Assembly: GCA_031278315.1 (NCBI GenBank) | Contig: JAITKS010000449.1 | Location: 1-14,051, forward strand | Direction of reading: 5' to 3' | DNA length: 14,051 nt | Source: Planctomycetaceae bacterium | Lineage (GTDB): Bacteria; Planctomycetota; Planctomycetia; Pirellulales; Thermoguttaceae | Shown here: piece after piece, positions 6,549 to 13,869 of the stretch | Numbering within the stretch: position 1 is the stretch's first letter | How the letters are laid out: each line of letters opens with the position of its first letter | Program-made: the position numbers and the translations under genes | Notes under the pieces: generated by a model | What the model was told of the DNA's origin: nothing | The model's input: the letters and a program-made list of their open reading frames with translations, nothing else | Databases searched by the model: none

Positions 6549-9500
6549 TTGTCAAACAACAAGCCTATCAAAACGAATATTAATAGCTTAACGTCGAAAA
6601 AAATTTCACTTGTTACAATTTTCAAATCAAGTGATATATTTCGTTACGTGCGGCAATTGTTTTGCGCATTCATGTTTTTGTTTTTCGTTTTTATTGTTGT
6701 ATCGATATTATTTTCAAGTATCTTACTCACCATACAATTAGCCAATGCTGATGAGCCGTCTCAAAATTCAATTCCGTCACGTTTTTTCAACAGATTAACT
6801 TCGATCATTCCGCATCGTAATGTTGTTTCTACACCTTCTAATCAAGAGTCGCCGACTGATGTTCTTCCCGGTTTTGGTTTTCCTAATTATGATAATTCGG
6901 TTCTGAATAATAATAATTTATTTGAAAATAATTTGAGCGTATCAAATCAACCGGTATTAAATAATTATATCAATGCAACTCCTCAAATCGGTTCGCTTGA
7001 GCTTGTTCCGTCATCTGTTCAACATGTTCCTGCAATTTACGTTGAGGGTGAAGGTTATGTTCCTTTGAATCATCCATCGATTGAACCTTATATCGACCCT
7101 CTCAAAAATACGCCCGAAACTAATCCGAATATAATTTTGATTCCTGAATGGCAGCTAACATCTTCCATGACTTACCAAACGCTTAATCAATTTACAGCTC
7201 CGCATAATCAATTTAACAGACAATATAATAATCAATTTTACGATTATAATCAGCTGCATGAATCTGTTCCGCGTACAGTTGATAATTCTGGTCGAACGGC
7301 AATTTCGCTGCCGTTACAAAGTTATGCTGATTCAATTACGATTTCTGCTCAAAACGGCTGGCAACTCCAAACAGAAAAACACGATATTCTGTTTTTAAAC
7401 GGCGATTGTACGATCAGACAAAGTAATAATTCTGTTCAAGCGCCTACAGCGGTTGTTTGGATAAGTCGAAAGAGTGAGTTAAATCAATTGCGTGAAATTG
7501 CTGTTTATCTTGAAAGTGATTCATCTGTTGCTCCGCTTGTTCTTGAGTTCGATCCTGAAAATATAAATGCACAAATTATAGACAAACGTTGGTTCGGAAA
7601 ATTTCACACGATTGCAGATGTTCAAACTTTAATAATGAACACTGAACCAACTCCGGCGCAAACTCCGGCGATTTATAAAAGAGCTTTGAAGGCGATGAAT
7701 CCGTCTCCGCCTATAATTGAGCAAGTGCAATATACGGAAGTTTCGCAAGTGCAAAAACAAAGCACGGCACCATTCAGGCGTATCAGTTTGAATCCGCGAG
7801 GAGACAACGAAATGAGTATTGATATCGAACCGGTGCCGGATAATCCTGATAGAGCTATTTTCATTATTAGCAGAGGTTTAAATCTGATTATTGAAGGTGT
7901 CAATGGTGAAAACATGCTTACTGGCGACGTTGTTGATATTTCTGCCGATCATGCAATTATATGGTCGATAAATCCGAAAAACTTTCAGCAAAACCGCAAG
8001 ACAAATCAAGATAGTAAAACGGATTTCGAGGTTTATCTTGAAGGTAACATTATATTCCGTGACGGTGAGCGTGTTATTAAGGCGAAACGGATGTATTACG
8101 ATGCGAAAAATAAAATCGCGTATATTGTTGAGGGTGAATTAACAACGCCGATTGTTGGAATTACAAATGTATCCGGCATGATGAGAGTTAAATCTGAGAT
8201 ATTGCAAAAAATTGGTGAGGGAAATTTTGTTGCGAAAAATTCGTGGGTAACAACGAGTATGCTTGGTCAACCGACTTGGTCGTTGCGATCGCGAATGATG
8301 AAGTTGACAGACAAATATTACACGCCGGTTTTTGGTAATTTAGAGCCGGTTAAGCGGCAGATTTTATCGGCGGAGAATAACACGTTGGTTATGGGGGGTG
8401 TACCGGTGTTTTACTGGCCTTGGTTTGCAGCGGATGCACAAGAGCCGACGTTTTATATTAAATCAATTAGTGTAGGAAGTTCGGGGTATTTTGGTAATAC
8501 TATTCGGACAAAATGGGACCCGTTTCAATTGTTCAATGTTCAAAATCGGCCGGATTGGTTAGACGGAAGTTTAGACATTTCGTGGATGGAAAAACGCGGA
8601 TTGGGTCATGGTGTTGATATTACGTATTCGCCAAATGAGTTGTGGGGACGGCAGATAAATGCAACTGGTAAAATAAATTATTGGGGAATAAACGATATTT
8701 CAAACGGCGATCAATTAGGAGGCAGCCGGAATCCTGTAGTTTTTCCGCATTCTTACAGATATATTTTTTCGTGGACACATCAACAGGAAATGAAACCTTT
8801 GTTTGGATTAAGCGGAGATTGGTCGGTGTTAGCATCGATTGGAAAAGTATCTGACCGCAATGTTTTACCGTATTACAATCATTCGACTTGGGTGAACGGG
8901 GAGAATCAAACGACAAAGGTAGAAATCGCAAAAACAAATTTGGATTCATCGTTGAAATTGCGTGTTGAACGGAGTCTTGATGATTTCTATACGAATGCGA
9001 ATCAATTACCGAGATTGGATCATTATTTGGTTGGCAGATCTTTTTTGTACGATAAATTGACATTCTATTCACATACGCGAGTTGGTTATGTTGATTACAA
9101 TGTTGCAAGCAGTCCGTATTCACCTAATTCGTCGGCATGGTATAGAGATGCACGATTATTCAGTTATCTTCCTTGGGAATTGACAACGAGTAGTTTAGTA
9201 TCTGCGCCGCCGGATCCTTCTAATGTAGGTGCAGCGAAACCTGATTTAGTCAACGAATCGTTTGAGATATTTTCGACGCGGGCTGAAGTTGATTTACCGT
9301 TAAGTTTGGGGGCGGTTAGAGTCGTGCCGTATATTCTTGGAGATTTTTCGCATTGGGGAGCGAGCAGATCGGGCGATGATGTTCAGCGTTTATATTATCG
9401 CGGCGGAGTTCGTATGAGTTTACCGTTTTGGAAAGTTACGCCGAGTTCTTCAAGCCGGACGTGGTATGTGAATGGGTTAGCGCACAAAATTACTTTGGAT

Positions 9501-10319
9501 GCAGAATTTTCTTATTCGCAATCGAATAAAGGGATGGAAAATTTAATTTTGACAGATTCATTAGACAGATGGGCGATAGAAGATTTTAGGCGTCGATATT
9601 CAGTTACTTCGTTTGGCGGGAGTATTCCGAGTATTTTCGATCCAAGATATTACGCATATAGAAGCGGGATTGCCGGTAATGTTACGGCGGGCAATATGGA
9701 AATCGCTGATGACTTAACTTTAGCAAGATTCGGAATAACACACAGATGGCAGACTAAAAGAGGACCAGTCGGGAAAAGACATATTATTGATTGGATAACT
9801 TTAGCGGCGCATTTGAATTATTATCCGGATGAATCGCAAAATTTCGGTGAGAATGTAGGTTTGATAGATTATGATTTCATGTGGCATGTTGGAGACAGGT
9901 TTTCAATTTTTTCAACAGGGTTGTATGATGTTTTCAAAGACGGACAACAAATAACAAGAATTGGCGGAGTATGGAACAGACCGGCGCGAGGCAATATAAG
10001 TATTATGTATGATCGTTTATTTGGTTCGGCGGTTAAGCGGGATTATTTAACGTTATCGGTTGGTTACACGATGAATGAAAAGTATTCGTTAGCCTATTCG
10101 ACTTCGTATGATATAACGTTTAATCCTTGGAAAAATGTAGGGCATAATTTTATTTTCACACGAAACGGAGAATCGTTTAGACTTATGTTAGGAGCTGTTT
10201 ACAGTGAATCGCTTCGGGAATGGAGTTTCACTTTTGGGATTGAGCCTGTTTTCATGCGGGGGATAGCAAACAAAATCCAGAGAATGTCAACAAAAGTCCA
10301 ACAACAAATGACACAATAA
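6549..10319 (+). CDS. lptD: LptD-like outer-membrane LPS-assembly protein with extended N-terminus
   Basis: LptD is the outer-membrane barrel that, with LptE, inserts lipopolysaccharide into the outer leaflet. The 1256-residue product starts with a long basic leader and a hydrophobic segment (~37-64) ending 'IQLANA|DEP'. Then come an Asn/Gln/Pro-rich linker (~70-250) and OstA/LptA-like beta-taco segments: 'KHDILFLNGDCTIRQSNNSVQAPTAVVW' (~277-304), ~435-470, and 'FEVYLEGNIIFRDGERVIKAKRMYYDAKNKIAYI' (~493-526). The barrel-entry signature follows: 'SWVTTSMLGQPTWSLRSRMMKL' (~565-586) and 'LVMGGVPVFYWPWF' (~613-626). The remaining ~600 residues alternate aromatic and polar as beta strands do. E. 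coli LptD is ~780 residues, so the N-terminal part is enlarged. The listed start is TTG; a GTG at 6648 would give a tighter signal peptide. No cysteine pairs typical of proteobacterial LptD were noted. There are no lpt neighbours. Confidence 0.85.
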   Translation: MSNNKPIKTNINSLTSKKISLVTIFKSSDIFRYVRQLFCAFMFLFFVFIVVSILFSSILLTIQLANADEPSQNSIPSRFFNRLTSIIPHRNVVSTPSNQESPTDVLPGFGFPNYDNSVLNNNNLFENNLSVSNQPVLNNYINATPQIGSLELVPSSVQHVPAIYVEGEGYVPLNHPSIEPYIDPLKNTPETNPNIILIPEWQLTSSMTYQTLNQFTAPHNQFNRQYNNQFYDYNQLHESVPRTVDNSGRTAISLPLQSYADSITISAQNGWQLQTEKHDILFLNGDCTIRQSNNSVQAPTAVVWISRKSELNQLREIAVYLESDSSVAPLVLEFDPENINAQIIDKRWFGKFHTIADVQTLIMNTEPTPAQTPAIYKRALKAMNPSPPIIEQVQYTEVSQVQKQSTAPFRRISLNPRGDNEMSIDIEPVPDNPDRAIFIISRGLNLIIEGVNGENMLTGDVVDISADHAIIWSINPKNFQQNRKTNQDSKTDFEVYLEGNIIFRDGERVIKAKRMYYDAKNKIAYIVEGELTTPIVGITNVSGMMRVKSEILQKIGEGNFVAKNSWVTTSMLGQPTWSLRSRMMKLTDKYYTPVFGNLEPVKRQILSAENNTLVMGGVPVFYWPWFAADAQEPTFYIKSISVGSSGYFGNTIRTKWDPFQLFNVQNRPDWLDGSLDISWMEKRGLGHGVDITYSPNELWGRQINATGKINYWGINDISNGDQLGGSRNPVVFPHSYRYIFSWTHQQEMKPLFGLSGDWSVLASIGKVSDRNVLPYYNHSTWVNGENQTTKVEIAKTNLDSSLKLRVERSLDDFYTNANQLPRLDHYLVGRSFLYDKLTFYSHTRVGYVDYNVASSPYSPNSSAWYRDARLFSYLPWELTTSSLVSAPPDPSNVGAAKPDLVNESFEIFSTRAEVDLPLSLGAVRVVPYILGDFSHWGASRSGDDVQRLYYRGGVRMSLPFWKVTPSSSSRTWYVNGLAHKITLDAEFSYSQSNKGMENLILTDSLDRWAIEDFRRRYSVTSFGGSIPSIFDPRYYAYRSGIAGNVTAGNMEIADDLTLARFGITHRWQTKRGPVGKRHIIDWITLAAHLNYYPDESQNFGENVGLIDYDFMWHVGDRFSIFSTGLYDVFKDGQQITRIGGVWNRPARGNISIMYDRLFGSAVKRDYLTLSVGYTMNEKYSLAYSTSYDITFNPWKNVGHNFIFTRNGESFRLMLGAVYSESLREWSFTFGIEPVFMRGIANKIQRMSTKVQQQMTQ

Positions 10320-10326
10320 AAAATAA

Positions 10327-10347
10327 ACGTAATATATACGTGAAAAA
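10327..10347 (+). terminator. Possible weak terminator after the lptD-like gene
   Basis: ACGTA (10327-10331) and TACGT (10337-10341) form a short AT-rich stem about ten bases past the stop, followed by GAAAAATTTTTTT. The stem is weak and contains only two G-C pairs, so termination here is uncertain. Confidence 0.3.
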
Positions 10348-10522
10348 TTTTTTTGTGTATTTCGTTTTTTTTTCGTGTATTTTGTAATCTCAAGAAAAAA
10401 CAAAAAATTCTATCTGATATACTCATTGTCCATTAAAATTCGGTATTATTTTTTGTAACGAAAAAGGTGACCGTTCACGTATAAAACTAGAATCGCCCTG
10501 AAAGACCGGCAAGCATTAGTGT

Positions 10523-10609
10523 TTAGTTCGCATGCGGAGATTATTATGGGTTCTAAGTTCGAATCATTAATTACTATTCTGTCAATCCTGTAATCCTGTC
10601 AAAAAAACA
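10523..10609 (+). repeat. Dispersed repeat family E, copy 2
   Basis: It begins TTAGTTCGCATGCGGAGATTAT and matches 1783 onward. It continues with CTGTCAATCCTGTAATCCTGTC-type sequence (split: CTGTCAATCCTG / TAATCCTGTC) and a poly-A. Only one TTAGTG unit precedes it, against seven heptamers in copy 1. Confidence 0.7.
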
Positions 10610-10673
10610 AATCTAAAATTACAAAATATTCTTTCTCTGTGTTCTCTGTGTCCTCTGTGGTTAATAAAAAAAT
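10610..10673 (+). repeat. 64-bp repeat family A, copy 1 (CTCTGTG type)
   Basis: It differs from 10993-11056 by a single base. Its core is a run of near-repeats TCTCTGTGTTCTCTGTG / TCCTCTGTGG followed by TTAATAAAAAAAT. Similar CTCTGTG runs occur in intergenic DNA of many environmental bacteria. In both copies the A element abuts repeat B at the same base. Confidence 0.9.
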
Positions 10674-10674
10674 T

Positions 10675-10859
10675 GTAATATACTTTTCACACTTTAAATT
10701 TCGGTATTCGTTTTAAACTTAAATTGCCCTTGCTGGGTGAAAACATAGACAATTTTTTGACTCAAAAACAAGTTGTAGTTATTAAAAAATATTACAACGT
10801 TTATTGACAATATTTTCAATTAAAAAAATAAAAAAAGAATGTAATATATCAGTGGAATA
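10675..10859 (+). repeat. Dispersed repeat family B, copy 2 (complete, ~185 bp)
   Basis: It runs from GTAATATACTTTTCAC to GTAATATATCAGTGGAATA. It is almost identical to 13870-14051 and, inverted, to 1-125. GTAATATA occurs in direct orientation at both ends, which could be a target duplication or part of the element. Internal arms are TTTTTGA-C-TCAAAAA and GTTGTA...TACAAC. The TTGCCC...GGGTGAA segment differs between copies (TTGCAC..GGGCGAA in copy 3). No reading frame of useful size. Confidence 0.93.
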
Positions 10860-10873
10860 ATTTATTTTTTTGC

Positions 10874-10949
10874 GGGATCGCGGTCGTCTCGACCGCATCT
10901 GTAGGCGTTTTTTGTACAAAAAAGATGCAGGCGGGACGCCTGCGTTCCC
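10874..10949. repeat. GC-hairpin element family C, second complete copy (opposite orientation)
   Basis: Outer arms are GGGATCGC and GCGTTCCC (one mismatch). Perfect hairpins GCGGTCG-TCT-CGACCGC (10880-10896) and GCAGGCG-GGA-CGCCTGC (10927-10943) flank the perfect palindrome TTTTTTGTACAAAAAA (10908-10923). The order of the two hairpins is reversed relative to 5714-5797, as expected for the inverted orientation. Confidence 0.93.
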
Positions 10950-10992
10950 AGCTAAAATATTTTTTAGTAATTCACTTAAATTTAAAATCTAA

Positions 10993-11056
10993 AATCTAAA
11001 ATTACAAAATCTTCTTTCTCTGTGTTCTCTGTGTCCTCTGTGGTTAATAAAAAAAT
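10993..11056 (+). repeat. 64-bp repeat family A, copy 2
   Basis: This is a near-identical copy of 10610-10673, one base different. It is preceded by an extra AAATCTAAAATCT duplication and followed immediately by the inverted B end TATTCCACTGATATATTAC. Confidence 0.9.
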
Positions 11057-11108
11057 ATTCCACTGATATATTACTAAAAAACGAATTTTAAAGTGTAATT
11101 GGTATATT
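11056..11108 (-). repeat. Internally deleted, inverted copy of repeat B
   Basis: The right-end 19-mer of B (inverted) is joined after one base to AAAAAACGAATTTTAAAGTG, which matches the inverted left end of B (AAAACGAAT...TTTAAAGTG). The two ends are kept and about 140 bases of the body are missing, as in many deleted MITE-like copies. Confidence 0.65.
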
Positions 11109-11120
11109 ATCGAATTTATT

Positions 11121-11142
11121 TTCACGAGGGTATTGTTGTGAA
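11121..11142 (-). terminator. Possible weak terminator after Trp-rich gene
   Basis: TTCAC (11121-11125) and GTGAA (11138-11142) pair around a 12-base loop directly after the minus-strand stop codon, followed on the minus strand by AATAAATT. The stem is short and the T tract poor. Confidence 0.25.
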
Positions 11143-12090
11143 TTAATCATCATTAGCTGTTACTAGTGCTTTTAGTGTTTCTAGGCAATTTAATATAGTA
11201 TCAGCATTCACTTCTTTCCATGATGTAAGTTTGTGATTCAAAATAGCAATTTTAAACGATTCAATTGCTTCAGCTAAATCTGTTGGTAACGTTTGCACAT
11301 TATTACTTAGATTGGTTAATATCTCACCCGTTGGTAACGTATGAATCAAATTGACGTCATCAGAAACTTTATTTTTAGAATCAGATTTTTTTTGCTTCTT
11401 TTTAGATTTCGTATTTTCATCTTTTTGAATCGAAGATTCCGACTGATTAAAACCGTCAACAATATCAGTTGACTTAATTTCACTTATTCTCGCTTCCGCA
11501 TTTTTTTCTTTTGTCCCAAACGAGTCATTGTGCGGATTAACGTCATCATCTAATCCTGTATCTAATCCTGTAGTGAAAATGTCTTCATTTCGCGGTTTTA
11601 ATTCTTCCGGCGCGCCGATTGCTTCCCATCGTTGAATTCTCATTTGAGCTACCGACCACTCATTTTGTACAGCACCTTCAAGCCACATTTCAGCGTCTTC
11701 CCAATCTAATGCTGCCTGAAAATGTGACCAACGAAGACCAACATATCCATTCACATAACTCCCAAACCGCTCTGCAACACGCCGCAATCTTCCAACATGT
11801 TGAGCCGAAACGCCGCCGACTCGGCGAGACCACGCTTCATCAGAATACGCCGCCTTCGGCATACTCGCCGCCGATAATGCCGCCCGCCATGAAAGAATTA
11901 ATGCTCCCTTCTCCCAATTAGTTTGACTAACAAGATTATTCCACTTGTCAATATGATTAGTCGAAAGCTTTTCAACTTCATGTGAATTAAGCATCATCGA
12001 TTCGTCGCCTAAAGCTGCACTATCAAATCCAGAATCATTAAAACGATCAGTTAAAACTTCAGAAATCGAATCAACAACTGAAAATGTCAT
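11143..12090 (-). CDS. Trp-rich conserved hypothetical protein (planctomycete type)
   Basis: Function unknown. The 315-residue product has an N-terminal ~45-residue variable part. A compact core (~47-165) contains nine Trp residues and the motifs 'NWEKGALILSWRAAL' (58-72), 'YSDEAWSRRVGGVSAQHVGRLRRVAERFG' (82-110, broken: YSDEAWSRRVGG / VSAQHVGRLRRVAERFG), 'LRWSHFQAALDWEDAEMWLEGA' (119-140, broken: LRWSHFQAAL / DWEDAEMWLEGA) and 'EWSVAQMRIQRWEAIGAP' (144-161). I recall similar sequences from Pirellula/Rhodopirellula-type genomes. The 'VSAQHVGRLRRV' part could be a helix-turn-helix, and the layout faintly resembles ParB-like/DUF3102 proteins, so DNA binding is a guess. An acidic linker with a Lys-rich patch (~228-241) leads to a C-terminal helical segment (~263-312). 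There is no signal peptide, so it is cytoplasmic. A purine tract GAGG lies ~11 bases before the ATG, and TATAAT lies just upstream. Confidence 0.88.
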   Translation of the reverse strand: MTFSVVDSISEVLTDRFNDSGFDSAALGDESMMLNSHEVEKLSTNHIDKWNNLVSQTNWEKGALILSWRAALSAASMPKAAYSDEAWSRRVGGVSAQHVGRLRRVAERFGSYVNGYVGLRWSHFQAALDWEDAEMWLEGAVQNEWSVAQMRIQRWEAIGAPEELKPRNEDIFTTGLDTGLDDDVNPHNDSFGTKEKNAEARISEIKSTDIVDGFNQSESSIQKDENTKSKKKQKKSDSKNKVSDDVNLIHTLPTGEILTNLSNNVQTLPTDLAEAIESFKIAILNHKLTSWKEVNADTILNCLETLKALVTANDD

Positions 12091-12418
12091 AATTTTTATA
12101 ACCTCTAAATTAAAATTATATTCAGATAAATTTAAACTGCTCTCACTCGAATTTATGATTAGAGCTGTGCCTGATTATCTGCCGGAAAACTTGACTTTAA
12201 TGAATACACTTTTACACCGCCGAAATTTATAACGTTACGTATTTCAGCATTAGAACATAATACCGTTACAGTCTAACGTCCCGAAGAGATATTGTTATTA
12301 CTAACAATCAAACTCTGTCAGGACGATTATTTTTAATTTGTCTGCTGTTTTTTTACCAAGTTTAAATTACTCTCGATTAAAAATAGAATAACAAATTTAC
12401 GTCGATTTGTTTGATTTG
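12091..12418. other. Intergenic region with repeat D copy and 7-bp hairpin
   Basis: No gene is seen. It holds a likely -10 box (minus-strand TATAAT at about 12116-12121) for the Trp-rich gene, repeat D copy 2 (12131-12206), and a perfect hairpin ATTGTTA-TTAC-TAACAAT (12291-12308) without a T tract. A second TTTAAATTACTCTCG (12360-12374) resembles the opening of repeat D but is not followed by the rest. Confidence 0.6.
12131..12206 (+). repeat. Dispersed repeat family D, copy 2
   Basis: It opens TTTAAACTGCTCTCACTCGAATTT (split: TTTAAACTGCTCTCACT / CGAATTT) and shares the first 17 bases with D1. GCTCT and AGAGC form a 5-bp stem. GCCTGATTA and CCGGAAAAC follow as in D3, but the closing CAGG is replaced by CTTG, so the second hairpin is lost. 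It lies about 40 bp upstream of the Trp-rich gene, which is transcribed away on the opposite strand. Confidence 0.8.
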
Positions 12419-13198
12419 TTATTTTACTTGAATGAGCGGAACCAGTTCTACAGAATCTGGACGAATTGGTGCCATTTCTGTTTCGGTTAGGAACGGATCG
12501 CTCGGTTTGATAGGATTCGATTCCGATTGTTGAATTGATTTGAGATTTTCTGCGAATTGTAACAACGGTAACATTGAATCTGATACTTCTGTTGCCGGTG
12601 TTGCGACTGGTACAGGTTTTGAAATTTTTCTGTTGTCGATGTTATTATATTCTGCCGATTCAAAAATATTTTTTACATCAACCGGAGCTTGCATTGGTCT
12701 GAAATCAACTGATTTGATTTTTGAATTATCTAGTTGTTCGTCACTTTGCGGATTTACATTTGCATTGTGCGATGTATTTGACAACGGTATAGGTTCAGTA
12801 AGATTTGCAGTAGATTTTTGTTGTGCATCAGGAATATTGAGCATAGGTTGAGTATAAGCTTGCGTATATTTTGCATTTCCGGATGCTATTGTCGGTTCAA
12901 AGCTTTCGCGTTTAAGTTCAGCCAATGCGATACGGATTTCGGGTTGTAATTCGTTGGTGTTAGTGTTAGTTTCGTTGGAGTTAATTGTATCCGGCAGCGG
13001 TGCCGCAACCAAATTTTGATCAATAACTTCATTCGGAAGATTGGCAAGTGATGCAACTGGAATTTGTGCATGAATCATCGCCACAACACTGCCGATAAAA
13101 ATAATTGTTGCAGCAACAAATACTTTAGATGACGAAGAAAGTGCGGTCATCTCTAGTGATTCTGTTTCCGGTTTAAGCGGGGGAATTGGAAAGGTCAT
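12419..13198 (-). CDS. Hypothetical single-pass membrane protein with disordered tail
   Basis: I do not recognise this family. From the ATG at 13198 the product has 259 residues. A short Pro/Glu N-terminus (MTFPIPPLKPETESLEM) precedes one hydrophobic helix (KVFVAATIIFIGSVVAMIHA, about residues 25-44). A ~215-residue tail rich in Asn, Pro, Ser, Gln and Thr follows, with no Cys and little predicted structure except 'ELQPEIRIALAELKRES' and 'LPLLQFAENLKSIQQSE', which look helical. The C-terminus is 'PDSVELVPLIQVK'. The likely topology is N-terminus inside with the tail in the periplasm. The frame stays open upstream to a TTG at 13288, adding 30 residues, but the ATG start is preferred; neither has a Shine-Dalgarno. 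It lies upstream of, and codirectional with, the Trp-rich gene, separated by 328 bases, so an operon is doubtful. Confidence 0.78.
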   Translation of the reverse strand: MTFPIPPLKPETESLEMTALSSSSKVFVAATIIFIGSVVAMIHAQIPVASLANLPNEVIDQNLVAAPLPDTINSNETNTNTNELQPEIRIALAELKRESFEPTIASGNAKYTQAYTQPMLNIPDAQQKSTANLTEPIPLSNTSHNANVNPQSDEQLDNSKIKSVDFRPMQAPVDVKNIFESAEYNNIDNRKISKPVPVATPATEVSDSMLPLLQFAENLKSIQQSESNPIKPSDPFLTETEMAPIRPDSVELVPLIQVK

Positions 13199-13322
13199 GT
13201 TTAGTTGTTTATAGCGCGAGCCATAAATTACAGGGTTATTGGAAATAGTTCTTGCAAACAAATTATCAAAGGAGACTGAAATGATCAAAGTAAACTGCGT
13301 ATTAAATATATCGACTGTATTA

Positions 13323-13347
13323 TTGAGTATTTTGAGTATTGAGTATT
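13323..13347 (+). repeat. 9-bp tandem repeat TTGAGTATT x3
   Basis: There are two adjacent units and a third overlapping by two bases, bracketed by GACTGTATTA direct repeats. It lies 35-60 bp upstream of the TTG at 13288 and about 125-150 bp upstream of the preferred ATG. Confidence 0.9.
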
Positions 13348-13386
13348 ATTGACTGTATTAACTGCGAAATATTTCTAAAAAAATAT

Positions 13387-13460
13387 CTTAAACTGCTCTC
13401 GTGATTTTTCGATTCAAACCGCCTGATTACAAATCGGAAAACAGGCAGCTTTGTAATGAT
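13387..13460 (+). repeat. Dispersed repeat family D, copy 3
   Basis: It opens CTTAAACTGCTCTCG. GCCTG (13421-13425) and CAGGC (13442-13446) form a perfect 5-bp stem around a 16-base loop containing CGGAAAA, followed by AGCTTTGTAATGA. It shares the opening, the GCCTGATTA block and the CGGAAAACAGG block with the other copies. Confidence 0.82.
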
Positions 13461-13869
13461 TTTCATTTCACTGACAATTCAAGTAAGAACACTATCAATT
13501 GAAAATAGCAATTTTCGCTTTTTAGTTTGTTTTATATTTTTTCAAAAAATTTATGTAATCTTATCAATTACAATCGTCGCCGGAAAAGTAATTTGAAAAC
13601 AGTAATAATATACATTCAATTTAACAATTTTTTGATCTACTTTTGAGATAAATATGACTTTTTTAAAATACTACAACCATAAAATCGTTAAAATAAGAAC
13701 AAACTATAGATAGAAAAATCTAATAAACCAATTGTGATAATAATTCAGATTATGCCGAATATATACGTATCGTATTTTGAATTTCGGCGGATCAAAAAAA
13801 TATTCAGTTTCCGTGTATCAGAAATACACTTTCAAGATATGAGAATGTATATAGAGAATTTTAAAAATA

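Larger units (their letters stand above)
10320..11142. other. Intergenic repeat mosaic between lptD-like gene and Trp-rich gene
   Basis: No gene is seen in these 823 bases. They hold, in order, an AT-rich tail with poly-T runs, family E (10523), family A (10610-10673), family B (10675-10859), a complete C element (10874-10949), a second A (10993-11056) and an internally deleted inverted B (11056-11108). It separates convergent genes, so it is 3' DNA for both. Confidence 0.85.
13289..13869. other. Intergenic region upstream of the membrane-protein gene
   Basis: No gene is seen. It contains a TTGAGTATT tandem array (13323-13347) flanked by direct repeats GACTGTATTA (13313-13322 and 13351-13360), repeat D copy 3 (13387-13460) and a small hairpin GTGTAT-CAGAA-ATACAC (13813-13829). 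From 13461 to 13812 I see only AT-rich sequence without structure. Confidence 0.7.

Noticed and set aside
8620..9123. Minus-strand 167-codon frame inside the lptD-like gene
   Set aside because: It is antisense to conserved barrel sequence, with no recognisable domain and no ribosome binding site.
12291..12308. Hairpin ATTGTTA-TTAC-TAACAAT as a terminator for the gene at 12419
   Set aside because: The stem is perfect but AT-rich, with no T tract after it on the minus strand and more than 100 bases from the stop codon.
12540..13071. Small frames on both strands overlapping the membrane-protein gene
   Set aside because: The minus-strand gene has a coherent topology (helix then polar tail); the overlapping frames do not.
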